Origin: an uncultured Pedobacter sp.
GTDB lineage: Bacteria > Bacteroidota > Bacteroidia > Sphingobacteriales > Sphingobacteriaceae
NCBI RefSeq assembly: GCF_946479715.1
Contig: NZ_CAMLHF010000097.1
Coordinates: 1-19,394, forward strand
Length of the DNA stretch: 19,394 nucleotides
Direction of reading: 5' to 3'
The notes beneath the pieces are model-generated. The model saw nothing but the letters and a program-made list of their open reading frames with translations. It did no database searches and was not told where the DNA came from. Positions within the stretch are counted from its first letter, which is position 1. Each line of letters begins with the position of its first letter. Position numbers and translations under genes: made by a program. This document shows positions 6,995-15,565 of the stretch, piece after piece.

Positions 6995-7249
6995 TTATTT
7001 TAAGCTATTAACAAACTTAGTTAATTTAGATTTGTTGTTAGCTGCTTTATTTTTGTGAATAACGCTTTTTTTGGCTAAACGATCTAACATAGAAACTACT
7101 TTAGGAAGTAATTCTAGTCCTGTTTTTTTATCTTCAGCAGCACGCAGTCTTTTAATAAACGTACGAGTTGTTTTTGCTTGATATCTATTACGTAAACGTT
7201 TAGTTGCGTTTGCTCTAATTCTTTTTAATGAAGATTTATGATTTGCCAT
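6995..7249 (-). CDS. rpsT: 30S ribosomal protein S20 (bS20)
   Basis: An 84-residue, strongly basic protein beginning MANHKSSLKRIRANATKRLR, the diagnostic N-terminus of bS20, which binds 16S rRNA early in small-subunit assembly. The middle shows the expected helical KTTRTFIKRLRAAEDKK segment and the C-terminus is Lys/Asn-rich (KNKAANNKSKLTKFVNSLK). It is a single-gene unit with an exact-consensus promoter (7314-7345) and a strong terminator (6943-6974). The roughly 57-nt leader shows no obvious regulatory fold. Confidence 0.98.
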   Translation of the reverse strand: MANHKSSLKRIRANATKRLRNRYQAKTTRTFIKRLRAAEDKKTGLELLPKVVSMLDRLAKKSVIHKNKAANNKSKLTKFVNSLK

Positions 7250-7313
7250 TTTTTGTTATTAAAATATTTTATGTTGAGACCAGCTCTTTTATTTCTTCTT
7301 ATTTTTCGGACTG

Positions 7314-7345
7314 CAAATATAGAACTAATGTTTTTAAAATGCAAA
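7314..7345 (-). promoter_or_regulatory. rpsT promoter (-33 TTTG, -7 TATATTTG)
   Basis: On the minus strand TTTG (7345-7342) is followed after exactly 20 nt by TATATTTG (7321-7314), an exact TAnnTTTG match. Predicted transcription start is near 7307. Confidence 0.7.
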
Positions 7346-7366
7346 ATCAGAACATAAATATTTTTT

Positions 7367-7555
7367 TTAATCTTCTCCAACATAAATACTTGTATCGCCA
7401 ATACACCCTTTAAATACATGTTTGGTATCAGATAAATCGGATTTACCGCGCGGATTGTTCGGAAAAAGTACCTGCTTTTCGAAGTAAGGTCGAACCATTG
7501 TCGACCAAGTGTCGAACAAGCGACGTCCTAACGCTGAACCACGAACTAATAACAG
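7367..7555 (-). pseudogene. 62-codon open stretch without a clear start; gene remnant or repeat element
   Basis: Between the rpsT and purN promoters the minus strand is open for 62 codons, from just after a TAG at 7558-7556 to a TAA at 7369-7367. The translation contains SALGRRLFDTWSTMVRPYFE, then VLFPNNPRGKSDLSDTKHVF, and ends DTSIYVGED. The only in-frame ATG is at 7498, which would give 43 residues (MVRPYFEKQ...). The composition looks like a real soluble protein and is richer in G+C than the flanking DNA. No promoter or ribosome-binding site is seen. The same DNA holds inverted repeats (TTGTTCG 7455-7461 with CGAACAA 7513-7519; GGTCGA 7488-7493 with TCGACC 7501-7506), so a dispersed repeat or structured element is an alternative. 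Family not recognised. Confidence 0.4.
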
Positions 7556-7590
7556 CTATATTTTATCAATCAAAAAACCGAATTAAAAGC

Positions 7591-7620
7591 TTTCATTAAA
7601 CGCTTAAAATGCTATTTTTG
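7591..7620 (+). promoter_or_regulatory. Possible upstream purN promoter
   Basis: TTTC (7591-7594), 18 nt, then TATTTTTG (7613-7620), an exact -7 match. Its TTTG end doubles as the -33 element of the next promoter, so the two sites overlap in tandem. Confidence 0.4.
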
Positions 7621-7647
7621 GACATAATGATAACATTACTACCTTTG
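7617..7647 (+). promoter_or_regulatory. purN promoter (-33 TTTG, -7 TACCTTTG)
   Basis: TTTG (7617-7620), 19 nt, then TACCTTTG (7640-7647): both elements match the Bacteroidota consensus exactly. Transcription would start near 7653, about 29 nt before the purN ATG. No purine riboswitch fold is visible in this short leader. Confidence 0.68.
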
Positions 7648-7681
7648 AAAAAGAATAAATAGCCTCAATTTATATTGCCCC

Positions 7682-8260
7682 ATGAAAAAACGTATAGCCA
7701 TATTTGCCTCAGGGTCAGGATCTAACGCCCAAAAGCTAATGGAGCATTTTAAAAATAACCCTGAAGTAGAAATTGCATTGGTGCTTACAAACAACCCTGA
7801 TGCCTACGTATTACAGCGGGCGGACAATTTTGAAATCCCTTCTCATATTTTTGACAGACATGAATTTTATCAAACCGATAATATTATTGATCTGCTAAAA
7901 AATCTGGATGTTGATCTGATTGTATTAGCAGGATTTTTATGGCTAATCCCTAAAAATTTAATTAATGAATATCCTGGACGTATTGTAAACATACACCCTG
8001 CTATATTACCTAAGTTTGGCGGAAAAGGAATGTATGGAGATCATGTACATAATGCGGTGATGGCTGCTAAAGAAACTGAAGGCGGAATAACAATACATTA
8101 TGTTGATGAAAATTACGACGAAGGAGAATATATTTATCAGGCAAAATATCGCATTGACAAAGACGATAATTTGGAAATGATTAAGTTTAAAGGCCAGCAA
8201 TTAGAACACCAGCATTATCCCCGTATCATAGATGGGATTATTAAAAAGATAAAAAAATAG
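7682..8260 (+). CDS. purN: Phosphoribosylglycinamide formyltransferase
   Basis: PurN transfers the formyl group of 10-formyl-tetrahydrofolate to GAR, the third step of de novo IMP synthesis in the cytoplasm. The 192-residue product has the nucleotide-binding loop GSGSNAQKL (11-19), the folate/catalytic segment NIHPAILPKFGGKGMYG (103-119, with N103 and H105), H139 and the catalytic D146 in VDENYDEGEY. Length is standard. It lies 73 nt before purH on the same strand and may share its transcript, although purH has a possible promoter of its own. Confidence 0.96.
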   Translation: MKKRIAIFASGSGSNAQKLMEHFKNNPEVEIALVLTNNPDAYVLQRADNFEIPSHIFDRHEFYQTDNIIDLLKNLDVDLIVLAGFLWLIPKNLINEYPGRIVNIHPAILPKFGGKGMYGDHVHNAVMAAKETEGGITIHYVDENYDEGEYIYQAKYRIDKDDNLEMIKFKGQQLEHQHYPRIIDGIIKKIKK

Positions 8261-8305
8261 TATATTTTTATTATTTTGGCATACTAATTTCTCGGTTAAA
8301 AAAAC

Positions 8306-8313
8306 TAATTTTG
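8306..8313 (+). promoter_or_regulatory. Possible purH promoter, -7 element
   Basis: TAATTTTG is an exact TAnnTTTG match 20 nt before the purH ATG. No well-spaced TTTG is present upstream: the nearest TTTG (8275-8278) is 27 nt away and a TTTC (8288-8291) only 14 nt away. The site is therefore tentative. Confidence 0.4.
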
Positions 8314-8333
8314 CGGCTCAAAATTTTTCTCTA

Positions 8334-9860
8334 ATGAGTCAATCGATAAAGATCAAAAACGCTTTAATTTCAGTTTATTACAAAGATGGTTTAGAGCCTT
8401 TAGTTCGCCTACTGGCAAAACAAGGTGTTCAATTGTTTTCTACCGGAGGTACAGAACAATTTATTAAAGATTTAAATTTACCTGTTACCGCAGTTGAAGA
8501 CCTTACGGGCTACCCTTCAATTTTAGGAGGAAGAGTTAAAACTTTACACCCTAAAGTTTTTGGTGGTATTTTAAACCGCAGAGCTTTAAGTTCAGATCAG
8601 GAACAAATTTCTCAGTATGAGATTCCTGAAATAGATCTTGTTATTGTTGATTTATATCCTTTCGAAGAAACACTAAAATCTGGTGGTTCTGAGGAAGAAA
8701 TTATTGAAAAAATAGATATCGGTGGTATCTCACTGATCAGAGCAGCAGCTAAAAACTTTAATGATGTAGTAATCCTGGCTTCTAAAGATGATTATTCAAC
8801 TTTACAAGAGCAACTGGAAAATCAGAATGGTGAAACTACTTTAGCTCAACGTAAGGCATACGCAAAAAAAGCATTTCATACTTCTTCTAACTACGATACC
8901 GCTATCTTCAATTATTTCAATACTGAAGAGCCGCTTAGCGTATTTAAACAAAGTATAAGCAAAGCACAAATCCTAAGATATGGCGAGAACCCACATCAAC
9001 AAGGCGTGTTTTATGGCGATTTAGATGCAATGTTCACTAAATTAAACGGCAAGGAGCTTTCTTACAACAACCTTGTTGACGTAGACGCTGCTGTTGCTTT
9101 AATTGACGAATTTGAAGCGCCTACATTTGCTATTTTAAAACATACTAACGCTTGTGGTGTAGCTTCGAGAACAAATCTTTTAGATGCCTGGAATGTAGCT
9201 TTAGCTTGTGATCCGGTTTCTGCATTTGGTGGTGTATTAATTGCCAACAGAGAAATTGACCTAGCCACAGCAACTGAAATCAATAAATTGTTTTTCGAAG
9301 TATTAATTGCTCCTTCTTATCAGCCTGAAGCTGTTGAGCTTTTCCGCGCTAAAAAGAACAGGGTAATTTTGCAGAGAAACGATGTAGAACTGAGCAAAAA
9401 ACAATTTAAAACTCTGTTAAACGGAGTTATTGAACAGGATAAAGATTTAGTTATTGAAGGTCCGGACCAAATGACCGCTGTGACAGAAAAAGCACCTACT
9501 ACACAGGAATTAATTGATCTGCATTTTGCTAATAAAATTGTAAAGCATACAAAATCAAACACCATCGTATTTGTTAAAAACGATCAGTTATTATCTAGTG
9601 GTGTTGGGCAGACTTCAAGAGTTGATGCATTAAAACAAGCAATTGTAAAGGCTGAGGCTTTCGGTTTCGACCTAAAAGGTTCTGTAATGGCTTCGGATGC
9701 ATTTTTTCCATTCCCTGATTGTGTAGAAATTGCTGCTGAAGCAGGAATTACTGCAGTTTTACAGCCAGGTGGCTCTATTAAAGATGCTGATTCTGTAAAT
9801 ATGGCTAATGAAAAAGGCATAGCGATGGTTACTACTGGTATCAGACATTTCAAACACTAA
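8334..9860 (+). CDS. purH: Bifunctional AICAR formyltransferase / IMP cyclohydrolase
   Basis: PurH catalyses the last two steps of IMP synthesis: formylation of AICAR and ring closure. The 508-residue length is normal. The N-terminal MGS-like IMP cyclohydrolase domain (about 1-195) shows LFSTGGTEQFI, LGGRVKTLHPKVFGGIL and DLVIVDLYPFEETL. The C-terminal formyltransferase domain shows LRYGENPHQQG, ELSYNNLVDVDAA and the catalytic KHTNACGVAS near residue 270. It ends with the usual PGGSIKDADS...GIAMVTTGIRHFKH. It follows purN and precedes mreB by 88 nt. Confidence 0.98.
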   Translation: MSQSIKIKNALISVYYKDGLEPLVRLLAKQGVQLFSTGGTEQFIKDLNLPVTAVEDLTGYPSILGGRVKTLHPKVFGGILNRRALSSDQEQISQYEIPEIDLVIVDLYPFEETLKSGGSEEEIIEKIDIGGISLIRAAAKNFNDVVILASKDDYSTLQEQLENQNGETTLAQRKAYAKKAFHTSSNYDTAIFNYFNTEEPLSVFKQSISKAQILRYGENPHQQGVFYGDLDAMFTKLNGKELSYNNLVDVDAAVALIDEFEAPTFAILKHTNACGVASRTNLLDAWNVALACDPVSAFGGVLIANREIDLATATEINKLFFEVLIAPSYQPEAVELFRAKKNRVILQRNDVELSKKQFKTLLNGVIEQDKDLVIEGPDQMTAVTEKAPTTQELIDLHFANKIVKHTKSNTIVFVKNDQLLSSGVGQTSRVDALKQAIVKAEAFGFDLKGSVMASDAFFPFPDCVEIAAEAGITAVLQPGGSIKDADSVNMANEKGIAMVTTGIRHFKH

Positions 9861-9865
9861 CTTTA

Positions 9866-9900
9866 TTTGTCTCTCAATACAATAAAAAGACGTAGTTTTA
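9866..9900 (+). promoter_or_regulatory. Possible mreB operon promoter
   Basis: TTTG (9866-9869), 23 nt, then TAGTTTTA (9893-9900), which differs from TAnnTTTG only in the last base. It would place the start about 42 nt before the mreB ATG. No terminator is seen after purH, so read-through from purH is equally possible. Confidence 0.35.
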
Positions 9901-9948
9901 CATTACTATAGTACACAGAATTTTTAATACTTAAATTATCACCTATAA

Positions 9949-10971
9949 ATGGGTCTATTTAATTGGTTTACACAAGAAGTTGCTATCGATTTAGGTACAG
10001 CAAACACCTTGATTATACATAATGACAAAGTAGTAGTTGATGAACCTTCAATTGTTGCTTTTGACAGACAAACAAATAAAATTATAGCAATTGGCAGACA
10101 GGCCATGCAAATGGAGGGTAAAACCCACGATAACATCAGAACAGTAAGACCGCTTAAAGACGGTGTTATTGCTGATTTCAATGCCGCTGAAGCCATGATC
10201 AAAGGTATGATCCGCATGTTAAATGGCGGTAAAGGCTGGATGTTCCCTTCGTTAAGAATGGTAATCTGTATTCCCTCTGGTATTACTGAAGTTGAAAAAC
10301 GTGCGGTAAGAGACTCTGCTGAAATTGCAGGTGCTAAAGAGGTTTACCTAATCCATGAGCCTATGGCTGCCGCTGTAGGTATCGGTATCGACGTGGAAGA
10401 ACCAATGGGTAACATGATCATTGATATAGGTGGTGGTACAACTGAGATCGCGGTAATCGCTTTATCAGGTATTGTGTGCGATCAGTCTATCCGCGTTGCG
10501 GGAGATAACTTTGACTCTGATATTGTAAACTACATCCGTCGCCAGCATAACATTATGATTGGTGATCGTACTGCTGAAAAAATTAAAATTGAAGTTGGTG
10601 CTGCATTACCTGAATTACAGGATCCACCAGCTGATTTTGCAGTACAGGGAAGAGATTTGATGACTGGTGTTCCTAAACAGATCACTGTATCATATACAGA
10701 AATTGCACATTGTTTAGATAAATCAATTTCAAAAATTGAAGAGGCTATCCTTAAAGCTTTGGAGATTACTCCACCTGAGCTTTCTGCTGATATTTACCAA
10801 ACAGGTATTTATTTAACAGGTGGTGGTGCATTGCTTCGTGGTTTAGATAAACGTGTAGCTGCTAAAACGAAATTGCCGGTTCACGTTGCAGAAGATCCTC
10901 TTCGTGCAGTTGTACGTGGTACGGGTATCGCCTTAAAAAATATTGGCGGTTTCAAATTTTTAATGCAATAA
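9949..10971 (+). CDS. mreB: Rod shape-determining actin homologue MreB
   Basis: MreB forms membrane-bound filaments that position the lateral wall synthesis machine. The 340-residue protein begins MGLFNWFTQEVAIDLGTANT; the short amphipathic N-terminus is followed by the phosphate-1 loop (IDLGTANT, 13-20). The phosphate-2 loop is IDIGGGTTE (158-166) and the adenosine motif is TGGGALLRGLD near residue 290-300. HEPMAAAVGIGIDV is the standard connecting motif. It is first in a five-gene elongasome operon and is followed by mreC after 43 nt. Confidence 0.98.
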   Translation: MGLFNWFTQEVAIDLGTANTLIIHNDKVVVDEPSIVAFDRQTNKIIAIGRQAMQMEGKTHDNIRTVRPLKDGVIADFNAAEAMIKGMIRMLNGGKGWMFPSLRMVICIPSGITEVEKRAVRDSAEIAGAKEVYLIHEPMAAAVGIGIDVEEPMGNMIIDIGGGTTEIAVIALSGIVCDQSIRVAGDNFDSDIVNYIRRQHNIMIGDRTAEKIKIEVGAALPELQDPPADFAVQGRDLMTGVPKQITVSYTEIAHCLDKSISKIEEAILKALEITPPELSADIYQTGIYLTGGGALLRGLDKRVAAKTKLPVHVAEDPLRAVVRGTGIALKNIGGFKFLMQ

Positions 10972-11014
10972 TTAAATGAAGATAAACTAAGGGCTTCCCT
11001 CTTATATTTAGAAT

Positions 11015-11854
11015 ATGCGTAACCTTTGGATTTTTATAAGCAGATATAACGCATTTTTCTTCTTCATCATTTTCTTTACTGTTGGAGTTGTTCTTACCGT
11101 AAGAAACAACTCCTACCAACGAAGTGTAACCATTAACTCAACAAATAAAGTTGTTGGTGATGTGTACAATAACCTTAATGTATTAAAAAAATACATTAAC
11201 CTGGGTTCTGTAAATGATAGCCTGGCAGTAGAGAATGCGAAACTGAAGACGGAGATACTTGCCCTTAAAAATATAGACACGGCTAAAGATGTTGTAATAA
11301 AAGACACGGCCGGAGTACCTCAATACACTTATCTTTCGGCCAGAGTTATTAAAAACTCCATTACAAACCGAAATAACTTTATTACTATTAACCGTGGTAA
11401 AGCCGATGGGCTGGAGACCAACATGCCTGTTATCTCACCAGGAAGAGGTGTTGTAGGCTTTGTACAGGATGTTTCTGATCATTTGGCAACGGTAAGATCC
11501 TTATTACACAAAGATACACATATCAGTGTAAACGTTAAAAGAAACAATGCAGTAGGCTCGTTGGTATGGGGCGATAGAAACTCTGATTACAGAAAGGCTT
11601 ACATTAAAGGAATTCCTAATCATTTTAAAATTAATCTAAAGGATACTGTGGTTACATCAGGATTCTCATCTTTTCCGTCGGGCATTCCTGTGGGCACAGT
11701 TAGTAATCCCAGTATCTCTACCGGAGATAACTTCATGACTATTGAAATTAATCTCTTTAATGATTTTAGTACCTTACAATACGTTTACGTTGTTAAAGAT
11801 AAACTGGCAAAGGAACAAACAGAATTAGAAGCGAAATTACCCAATGAGCAGTAG
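11015..11854 (+). CDS. mreC: Rod shape-determining protein MreC
   Basis: MreC is a bitopic periplasmic scaffold that activates PBP2/RodA. The 279-residue protein has a short cytoplasmic N-terminus (MRNLWIFISRYN), one membrane helix at about 13-30 (FFFFIIFFTVGVVLTV) and a coiled-coil segment at about 60-86 (VNDSLAVENAKLKTEILALK). The periplasmic beta domain contains the family motif GLETNMPVISPGRGVVGFVQ and later VVTSGFSSFPSGIPVGTV. Its 3' end overlaps mreD by 11 nt, indicating coupled translation. Confidence 0.95.
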   Translation: MRNLWIFISRYNAFFFFIIFFTVGVVLTVRNNSYQRSVTINSTNKVVGDVYNNLNVLKKYINLGSVNDSLAVENAKLKTEILALKNIDTAKDVVIKDTAGVPQYTYLSARVIKNSITNRNNFITINRGKADGLETNMPVISPGRGVVGFVQDVSDHLATVRSLLHKDTHISVNVKRNNAVGSLVWGDRNSDYRKAYIKGIPNHFKINLKDTVVTSGFSSFPSGIPVGTVSNPSISTGDNFMTIEINLFNDFSTLQYVYVVKDKLAKEQTELEAKLPNEQ

Positions 11855-12359
11855 ATTAGTATTAACAAACATAGTCAGGTGGTTTATACTACTTTTATTT
11901 CAAATCCTTTTATTAAGGAATTTGAGTTTCTACAATATGGCAACTCCTTTTGTTTACATATTGTTTTTGCTATTGCTTCCATTTGGAATTCCAAACCTGT
12001 TGCTTTATTTAATCGCTTTTATTACCGGCTTAACACTCGATGCATTTTATGATACATTGGGTGTTCATACTGCAGCTTGTGTAACTTTAGTTTTTGTAAG
12101 GATACTGTTTATTTCTGTAACGGTAAGCAGGGATGGCTTTGACGAGCCAGAACCTACTCTGGGAAATATGGGCATTAAATGGTTTCTGCTATATGCCTTT
12201 TTATGCACCTTTGCACATCATATTGTGTTGTTCTTTTTAGAAACATTTAGATTAACTGAATTTTCGTATACGTTACTGAAGTGCCTCTTAAGCGGAATTT
12301 TTACGCTGTTTCTTGTTACCTTAATCGAGTTTATATTTTATAACAGAAAGGTACGCTGA
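11844..12359 (+). CDS. mreD: Rod shape-determining protein MreD
   Basis: A 171-residue integral membrane protein with about five hydrophobic segments (for example ILFLLLLPFGIPNLLLYLIA, near residues 39-58, and a C-terminal GIFTLFLVTLIEFIFYN). MreD links MreC to the other membrane partners of the elongasome. The sequence is poorly conserved in general; assignment rests on length, topology, the LTLDAFYDTLGVHTAA segment typical of Bacteroidota MreD, and its place between mreC and mrdA. The start ATG lies inside mreC, and its TGA overlaps the mrdA ATG by one base. Confidence 0.92.
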   Translation: MSSRLVLTNIVRWFILLLFQILLLRNLSFYNMATPFVYILFLLLLPFGIPNLLLYLIAFITGLTLDAFYDTLGVHTAACVTLVFVRILFISVTVSRDGFDEPEPTLGNMGIKWFLLYAFLCTFAHHIVLFFLETFRLTEFSYTLLKCLLSGIFTLFLVTLIEFIFYNRKVR

Positions 12360-14302
12360 TGGATAATCTGTTTAACCGAAAATATATTGTACAAGGATTG
12401 TTCATTGTTGTTTCACTGATATTATTAGGTACACTTTTCTATATACAGGTATTTAGCGATAAATATTTCCTTTCTGCAGAGAGTAACGTGCTGCGGAAGC
12501 TCTACACTTTTCCGGCTCGGGGGGTTATTTTAGACAGAAACGAAAAGATTCTTGTACAGAATGAACCGGTATACGATTTAATGGTTATACCTAACGATGT
12601 AAAAGAATTTGATACGCTTGCTCTTTGCGGCATTATTGGCATTGATACCATAAAATTCAAAAAGAATTTCAAGAAAGCTTTAAACCAGTCGAGATACCAA
12701 CCGAGCATATTTGAGAAACAGCTTTCCGTAAGTATTTATCAATCTCTATCAGAAAAGCTGTACCGTTTCCCTGGTTTTTTTGTACAAAGCAGAACGATCA
12801 GGCAGTATCCGGATAGTATAGCTGGTCACTTTTTAGGCTATATAAAGGAGGTAAGCCCTACCGACATTGAAAGATCTGAAGGATATTACAGACCTGGAGA
12901 TTACATTGGAAAAACAGGTGTAGAGAAGGCTTATGAAACAGCGCTAAGAGGTGAAAGAGGTGTTGTAAATATGCTTTATGATGCACACAACGTACCAAAG
13001 GGTAGTTATGCTGAAGGAAAATTCGATACTTCTGCGGTATCAGGAGAGCAATTGATATCCTCTCTTGATGTAAGAATCCAGAAATTAGGTGAAGAATTAC
13101 TAAAAAATAAGGTTGGCAGTATAGTAGCAATAGAACCTTCTACTGGCGAGATCCTGGCTTTTGTAAGTAGCCCAGGCTACGATCCAAATCTAATGGTTGG
13201 TCGCCAACAGGGCAATAATTATATGGATTTGCTTAAAAATCCGAACCGTGTGCTTAACATTCGTCCAATCCAGGGTTATTATTCACCAGGATCTTCTTTT
13301 AAGCCATTAGACGCGCTTATTGGCTTACAGGAAGGAGTTATTGATGAGAACACCACATTTAACTGTCCGGGTTATTTCCGTGTTGGAAATCACACTACCA
13401 AGTGTGAGCACGTTGACGGAAATATCGCATTGCGAAGGGGTCTTGCTAGATCATGTAATACTTATGCGTGTTATGTATTCCAGAAACTATTACTGCAGAA
13501 AAAGTTTAAGAATCAAAGAATTGCATATGATTACTGGCAAAAGAAAGTTAAACTATGGGGCCTTGGTGATACCCTTGGGATAGATTTACCTGGAGAGCGT
13601 AGAGGAAGGCTATACGATGCTTCTTACTATTCAAAAAAATACAGCAAGTCTTGGGGTTATTCAACTGTTATTTCTTTGGCAATTGGACAGGGTGAGATGG
13701 ATGCGACCCCTTTACAGATGGCAAATATTATGGCGGCTATTGCTAATAAAGGCTATTACATAAAACCTCACCTGGTTAAGTCTATCGGAAAAGATCATGT
13801 GATTAAAAAGGAATATCTAAAGAAAAACTACGTTGGTGTTGATGCAGCACACTTCGGGCCTGTAATTGATGGGATGCAGGAAGCGGTAAATTCGCCATGG
13901 GGTACTGCTTTGGCTTCGAGAATAGATGGAATCATAATGTGTGGAAAAACAGGTACTGTACAAAATCCACGTGGCAAAAATCACTCGGTATTTATTGGCT
14001 TTGCCCCCAGAGATAATCCAAAAATTGCCATCGCAGTTATTGTAGAAAATGCCGGCTACGGAGGTACGTATGCAGCACCAATTGCAAGTTATATTACAGA
14101 GAAGTATCTTAAAGATAGTATACCTCCAAATAGAAGAGGTGGCGTAGAATGGATGAAAAAACAAGTTATTCTTCCTGCGCTACCAAAACCGAAAGTGAAA
14201 ACTAAGGCAGCTCTTATTGATTCTGCTAAAAAAGCAGATTCACTTAAAAAAAGCATCAATGCTATTGAACCTAAAAAAGTGATAGATAAAAAAAATGACT
14301 AA
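12359..14302 (+). CDS. mrdA: Penicillin-binding protein 2 (elongation transpeptidase)
   Basis: PBP2 cross-links peptidoglycan during lateral wall growth. The 647-residue protein has an N-terminal membrane helix at about 10-32, then a dimerisation/pedestal domain starting at ARGVILDRN (53-61). The transpeptidase domain has all three active-site motifs: S312-S-F-K315 (nucleophile S312, context YYSPGSSFKP), S365-C-N367 and K530-T-G532. The C-terminus carries about 45 extra Lys/Ala/Ser-rich residues (PKPKVKTKAALIDSAKKADS) that look disordered. It is one base overlapped by mreD and overlaps rodA by 8 nt. Target of mecillinam-type beta-lactams in other bacteria. Confidence 0.97.
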   Translation: MDNLFNRKYIVQGLFIVVSLILLGTLFYIQVFSDKYFLSAESNVLRKLYTFPARGVILDRNEKILVQNEPVYDLMVIPNDVKEFDTLALCGIIGIDTIKFKKNFKKALNQSRYQPSIFEKQLSVSIYQSLSEKLYRFPGFFVQSRTIRQYPDSIAGHFLGYIKEVSPTDIERSEGYYRPGDYIGKTGVEKAYETALRGERGVVNMLYDAHNVPKGSYAEGKFDTSAVSGEQLISSLDVRIQKLGEELLKNKVGSIVAIEPSTGEILAFVSSPGYDPNLMVGRQQGNNYMDLLKNPNRVLNIRPIQGYYSPGSSFKPLDALIGLQEGVIDENTTFNCPGYFRVGNHTTKCEHVDGNIALRRGLARSCNTYACYVFQKLLLQKKFKNQRIAYDYWQKKVKLWGLGDTLGIDLPGERRGRLYDASYYSKKYSKSWGYSTVISLAIGQGEMDATPLQMANIMAAIANKGYYIKPHLVKSIGKDHVIKKEYLKKNYVGVDAAHFGPVIDGMQEAVNSPWGTALASRIDGIIMCGKTGTVQNPRGKNHSVFIGFAPRDNPKIAIAVIVENAGYGGTYAAPIASYITEKYLKDSIPPNRRGGVEWMKKQVILPALPKPKVKTKAALIDSAKKADSLKKSINAIEPKKVIDKKND

Positions 14303-15563
14303 TCAGCAAAGCAACAGATTCTTCTTCAATGTAGATTGGATTACTATCCTAATTTACATCGCTTTGTGTGCGGTTGGTTACGTAAATATTTATGCTTCGG
14401 TACATAACACGACTGATACCTCTGTATTTAATTTTGGCAGCAATTACGGAAAACAATTAATCTACGTTATTGCTGGCTTAGTGCTTGGCTTTTCAATTTT
14501 GTTATTGGATGCAAAATTCTTTAGCGTCTTCTCGCCTATTGTGTATGGTGTTACGGTCTTACTGCTCATTATTGTTTTGATAGTGGGGAGGAATGTAGGA
14601 GGTAACCAGGCCTGGATATCTCTGGGAGGCGGTTTTCGACTACAACCATCTGAATTCGCAAAATTTGGTACAGCTCTTTTACTTGCAAGGTATATTAGTA
14701 GTTTCAGTCCTAAATTCAGAGATTTAAAATCTATAGCATTTGCAGGGCTGATTATGGGAATTCCTCTTGTGCTTATTATGCTTCAGCCTGATGCTGGATC
14801 GGCTCTTGTATTTTTGGCTTTCATGTTCCCAATGTACAGAGAAGGTTTATCTGGCTACTTTTTGCTGATCTTTTTAGGAATGATTGTGTTATTTGTAGCC
14901 GATTTCCTTGTACCATTAAAGGTATTAATACCAACTATTCTGCTTATTGGAGGTTTCTTTGTTTATCAAAACAAGCGAAAACAGAAGGTTATGTTTTCTG
15001 CCATTCTTGTAACAATAATTGCAATTGCTTATTTATTTGTGGTAAAGTTAGCTTACGAAAAGGTTTTAAAACCGCATCAACGCACAAGGATTGAACTGAT
15101 ATTAGGATTAAAGATAGATCCAAAGGGCGTTGGTTATAATGTAATACAATCTAAAATAGCCATCGGTTCTGGTCAACTCACAGGCCGTGGGTTTTTACAG
15201 GGAACTCAAACTAAATATGGGTATGTTCCTGCCCAAAGTACTGATTTTATTTTCTCTACAATTGGAGAAGAATGGGGCTTTGCAGGTTGCTTTGTAGTAA
15301 TCGGATTATTCTTATTTCTATTACTTCGTTTAATTAATCTAGCCGAACGACAGCGATCTACATTCTCCAGAGTATACGGGTATTGTGTTGCAAGTATCCT
15401 GTTCTTTCACGTATTTATAAATATTGGCATGGCCATAGGCATTGTGCCAGTAATTGGCATACCTCTACCCTTTATCAGTTATGGAGGGTCATCACTTTGG
15501 AGTTTTACAATATTGCTGTTTATATTCCTTAAGCTCGACTCAAATAGGATGGGCTTTATATAA
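14295..15563 (+). CDS. rodA: SEDS peptidoglycan glycosyltransferase RodA
   Basis: RodA polymerises glycan strands in partnership with PBP2. The 422-residue protein has about ten membrane helices. Recognisable SEDS signatures: GGFRLQPSEFAKFGTALLLA (about 112-131), LQPDAGSALVF, KIAIGSGQLTGRGFLQGTQT with the following VPAQSTDFIFSTIGEEWGF, and the C-terminal GIPLPFISYGGSSLWS. FtsW is the related division paralogue, but the position directly behind mrdA marks this copy as RodA. It ends the operon, 2 nt from a convergent gene, leaving no room for an ordinary terminator between them. Confidence 0.97.
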   Translation: MTNQQSNRFFFNVDWITILIYIALCAVGYVNIYASVHNTTDTSVFNFGSNYGKQLIYVIAGLVLGFSILLLDAKFFSVFSPIVYGVTVLLLIIVLIVGRNVGGNQAWISLGGGFRLQPSEFAKFGTALLLARYISSFSPKFRDLKSIAFAGLIMGIPLVLIMLQPDAGSALVFLAFMFPMYREGLSGYFLLIFLGMIVLFVADFLVPLKVLIPTILLIGGFFVYQNKRKQKVMFSAILVTIIAIAYLFVVKLAYEKVLKPHQRTRIELILGLKIDPKGVGYNVIQSKIAIGSGQLTGRGFLQGTQTKYGYVPAQSTDFIFSTIGEEWGFAGCFVVIGLFLFLLLRLINLAERQRSTFSRVYGYCVASILFFHVFINIGMAIGIVPVIGIPLPFISYGGSSLWSFTILLFIFLKLDSNRMGFI

Positions 15564-15565
15564 GC

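Noticed and set aside
6224..7249. radC as a sign of a mobile or defence island
   Set aside because: Some RadC relatives travel with mobile elements, but this copy is full-length, of the chromosomal type, and lies among core genes with no integrase, repeats or att-like sites.
7225..7419. Minus-strand frame of 64 codons running into rpsT
   Set aside because: It covers the rpsT promoter and leader, has a poor composition (IKKNIYVLILHFKNIS), and overlaps the rpsT start out of frame.
7455..7519. Possible tRNA from the 7-bp outer stem and internal hairpins
   Set aside because: At 65 nt it has only two inner hairpins, no anticodon arm of the right geometry, no T-loop consensus and no CCA-compatible end.
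9062..9853. Minus-strand frames opposite purH
   Set aside because: They are shadows of a highly conserved purH reading frame.
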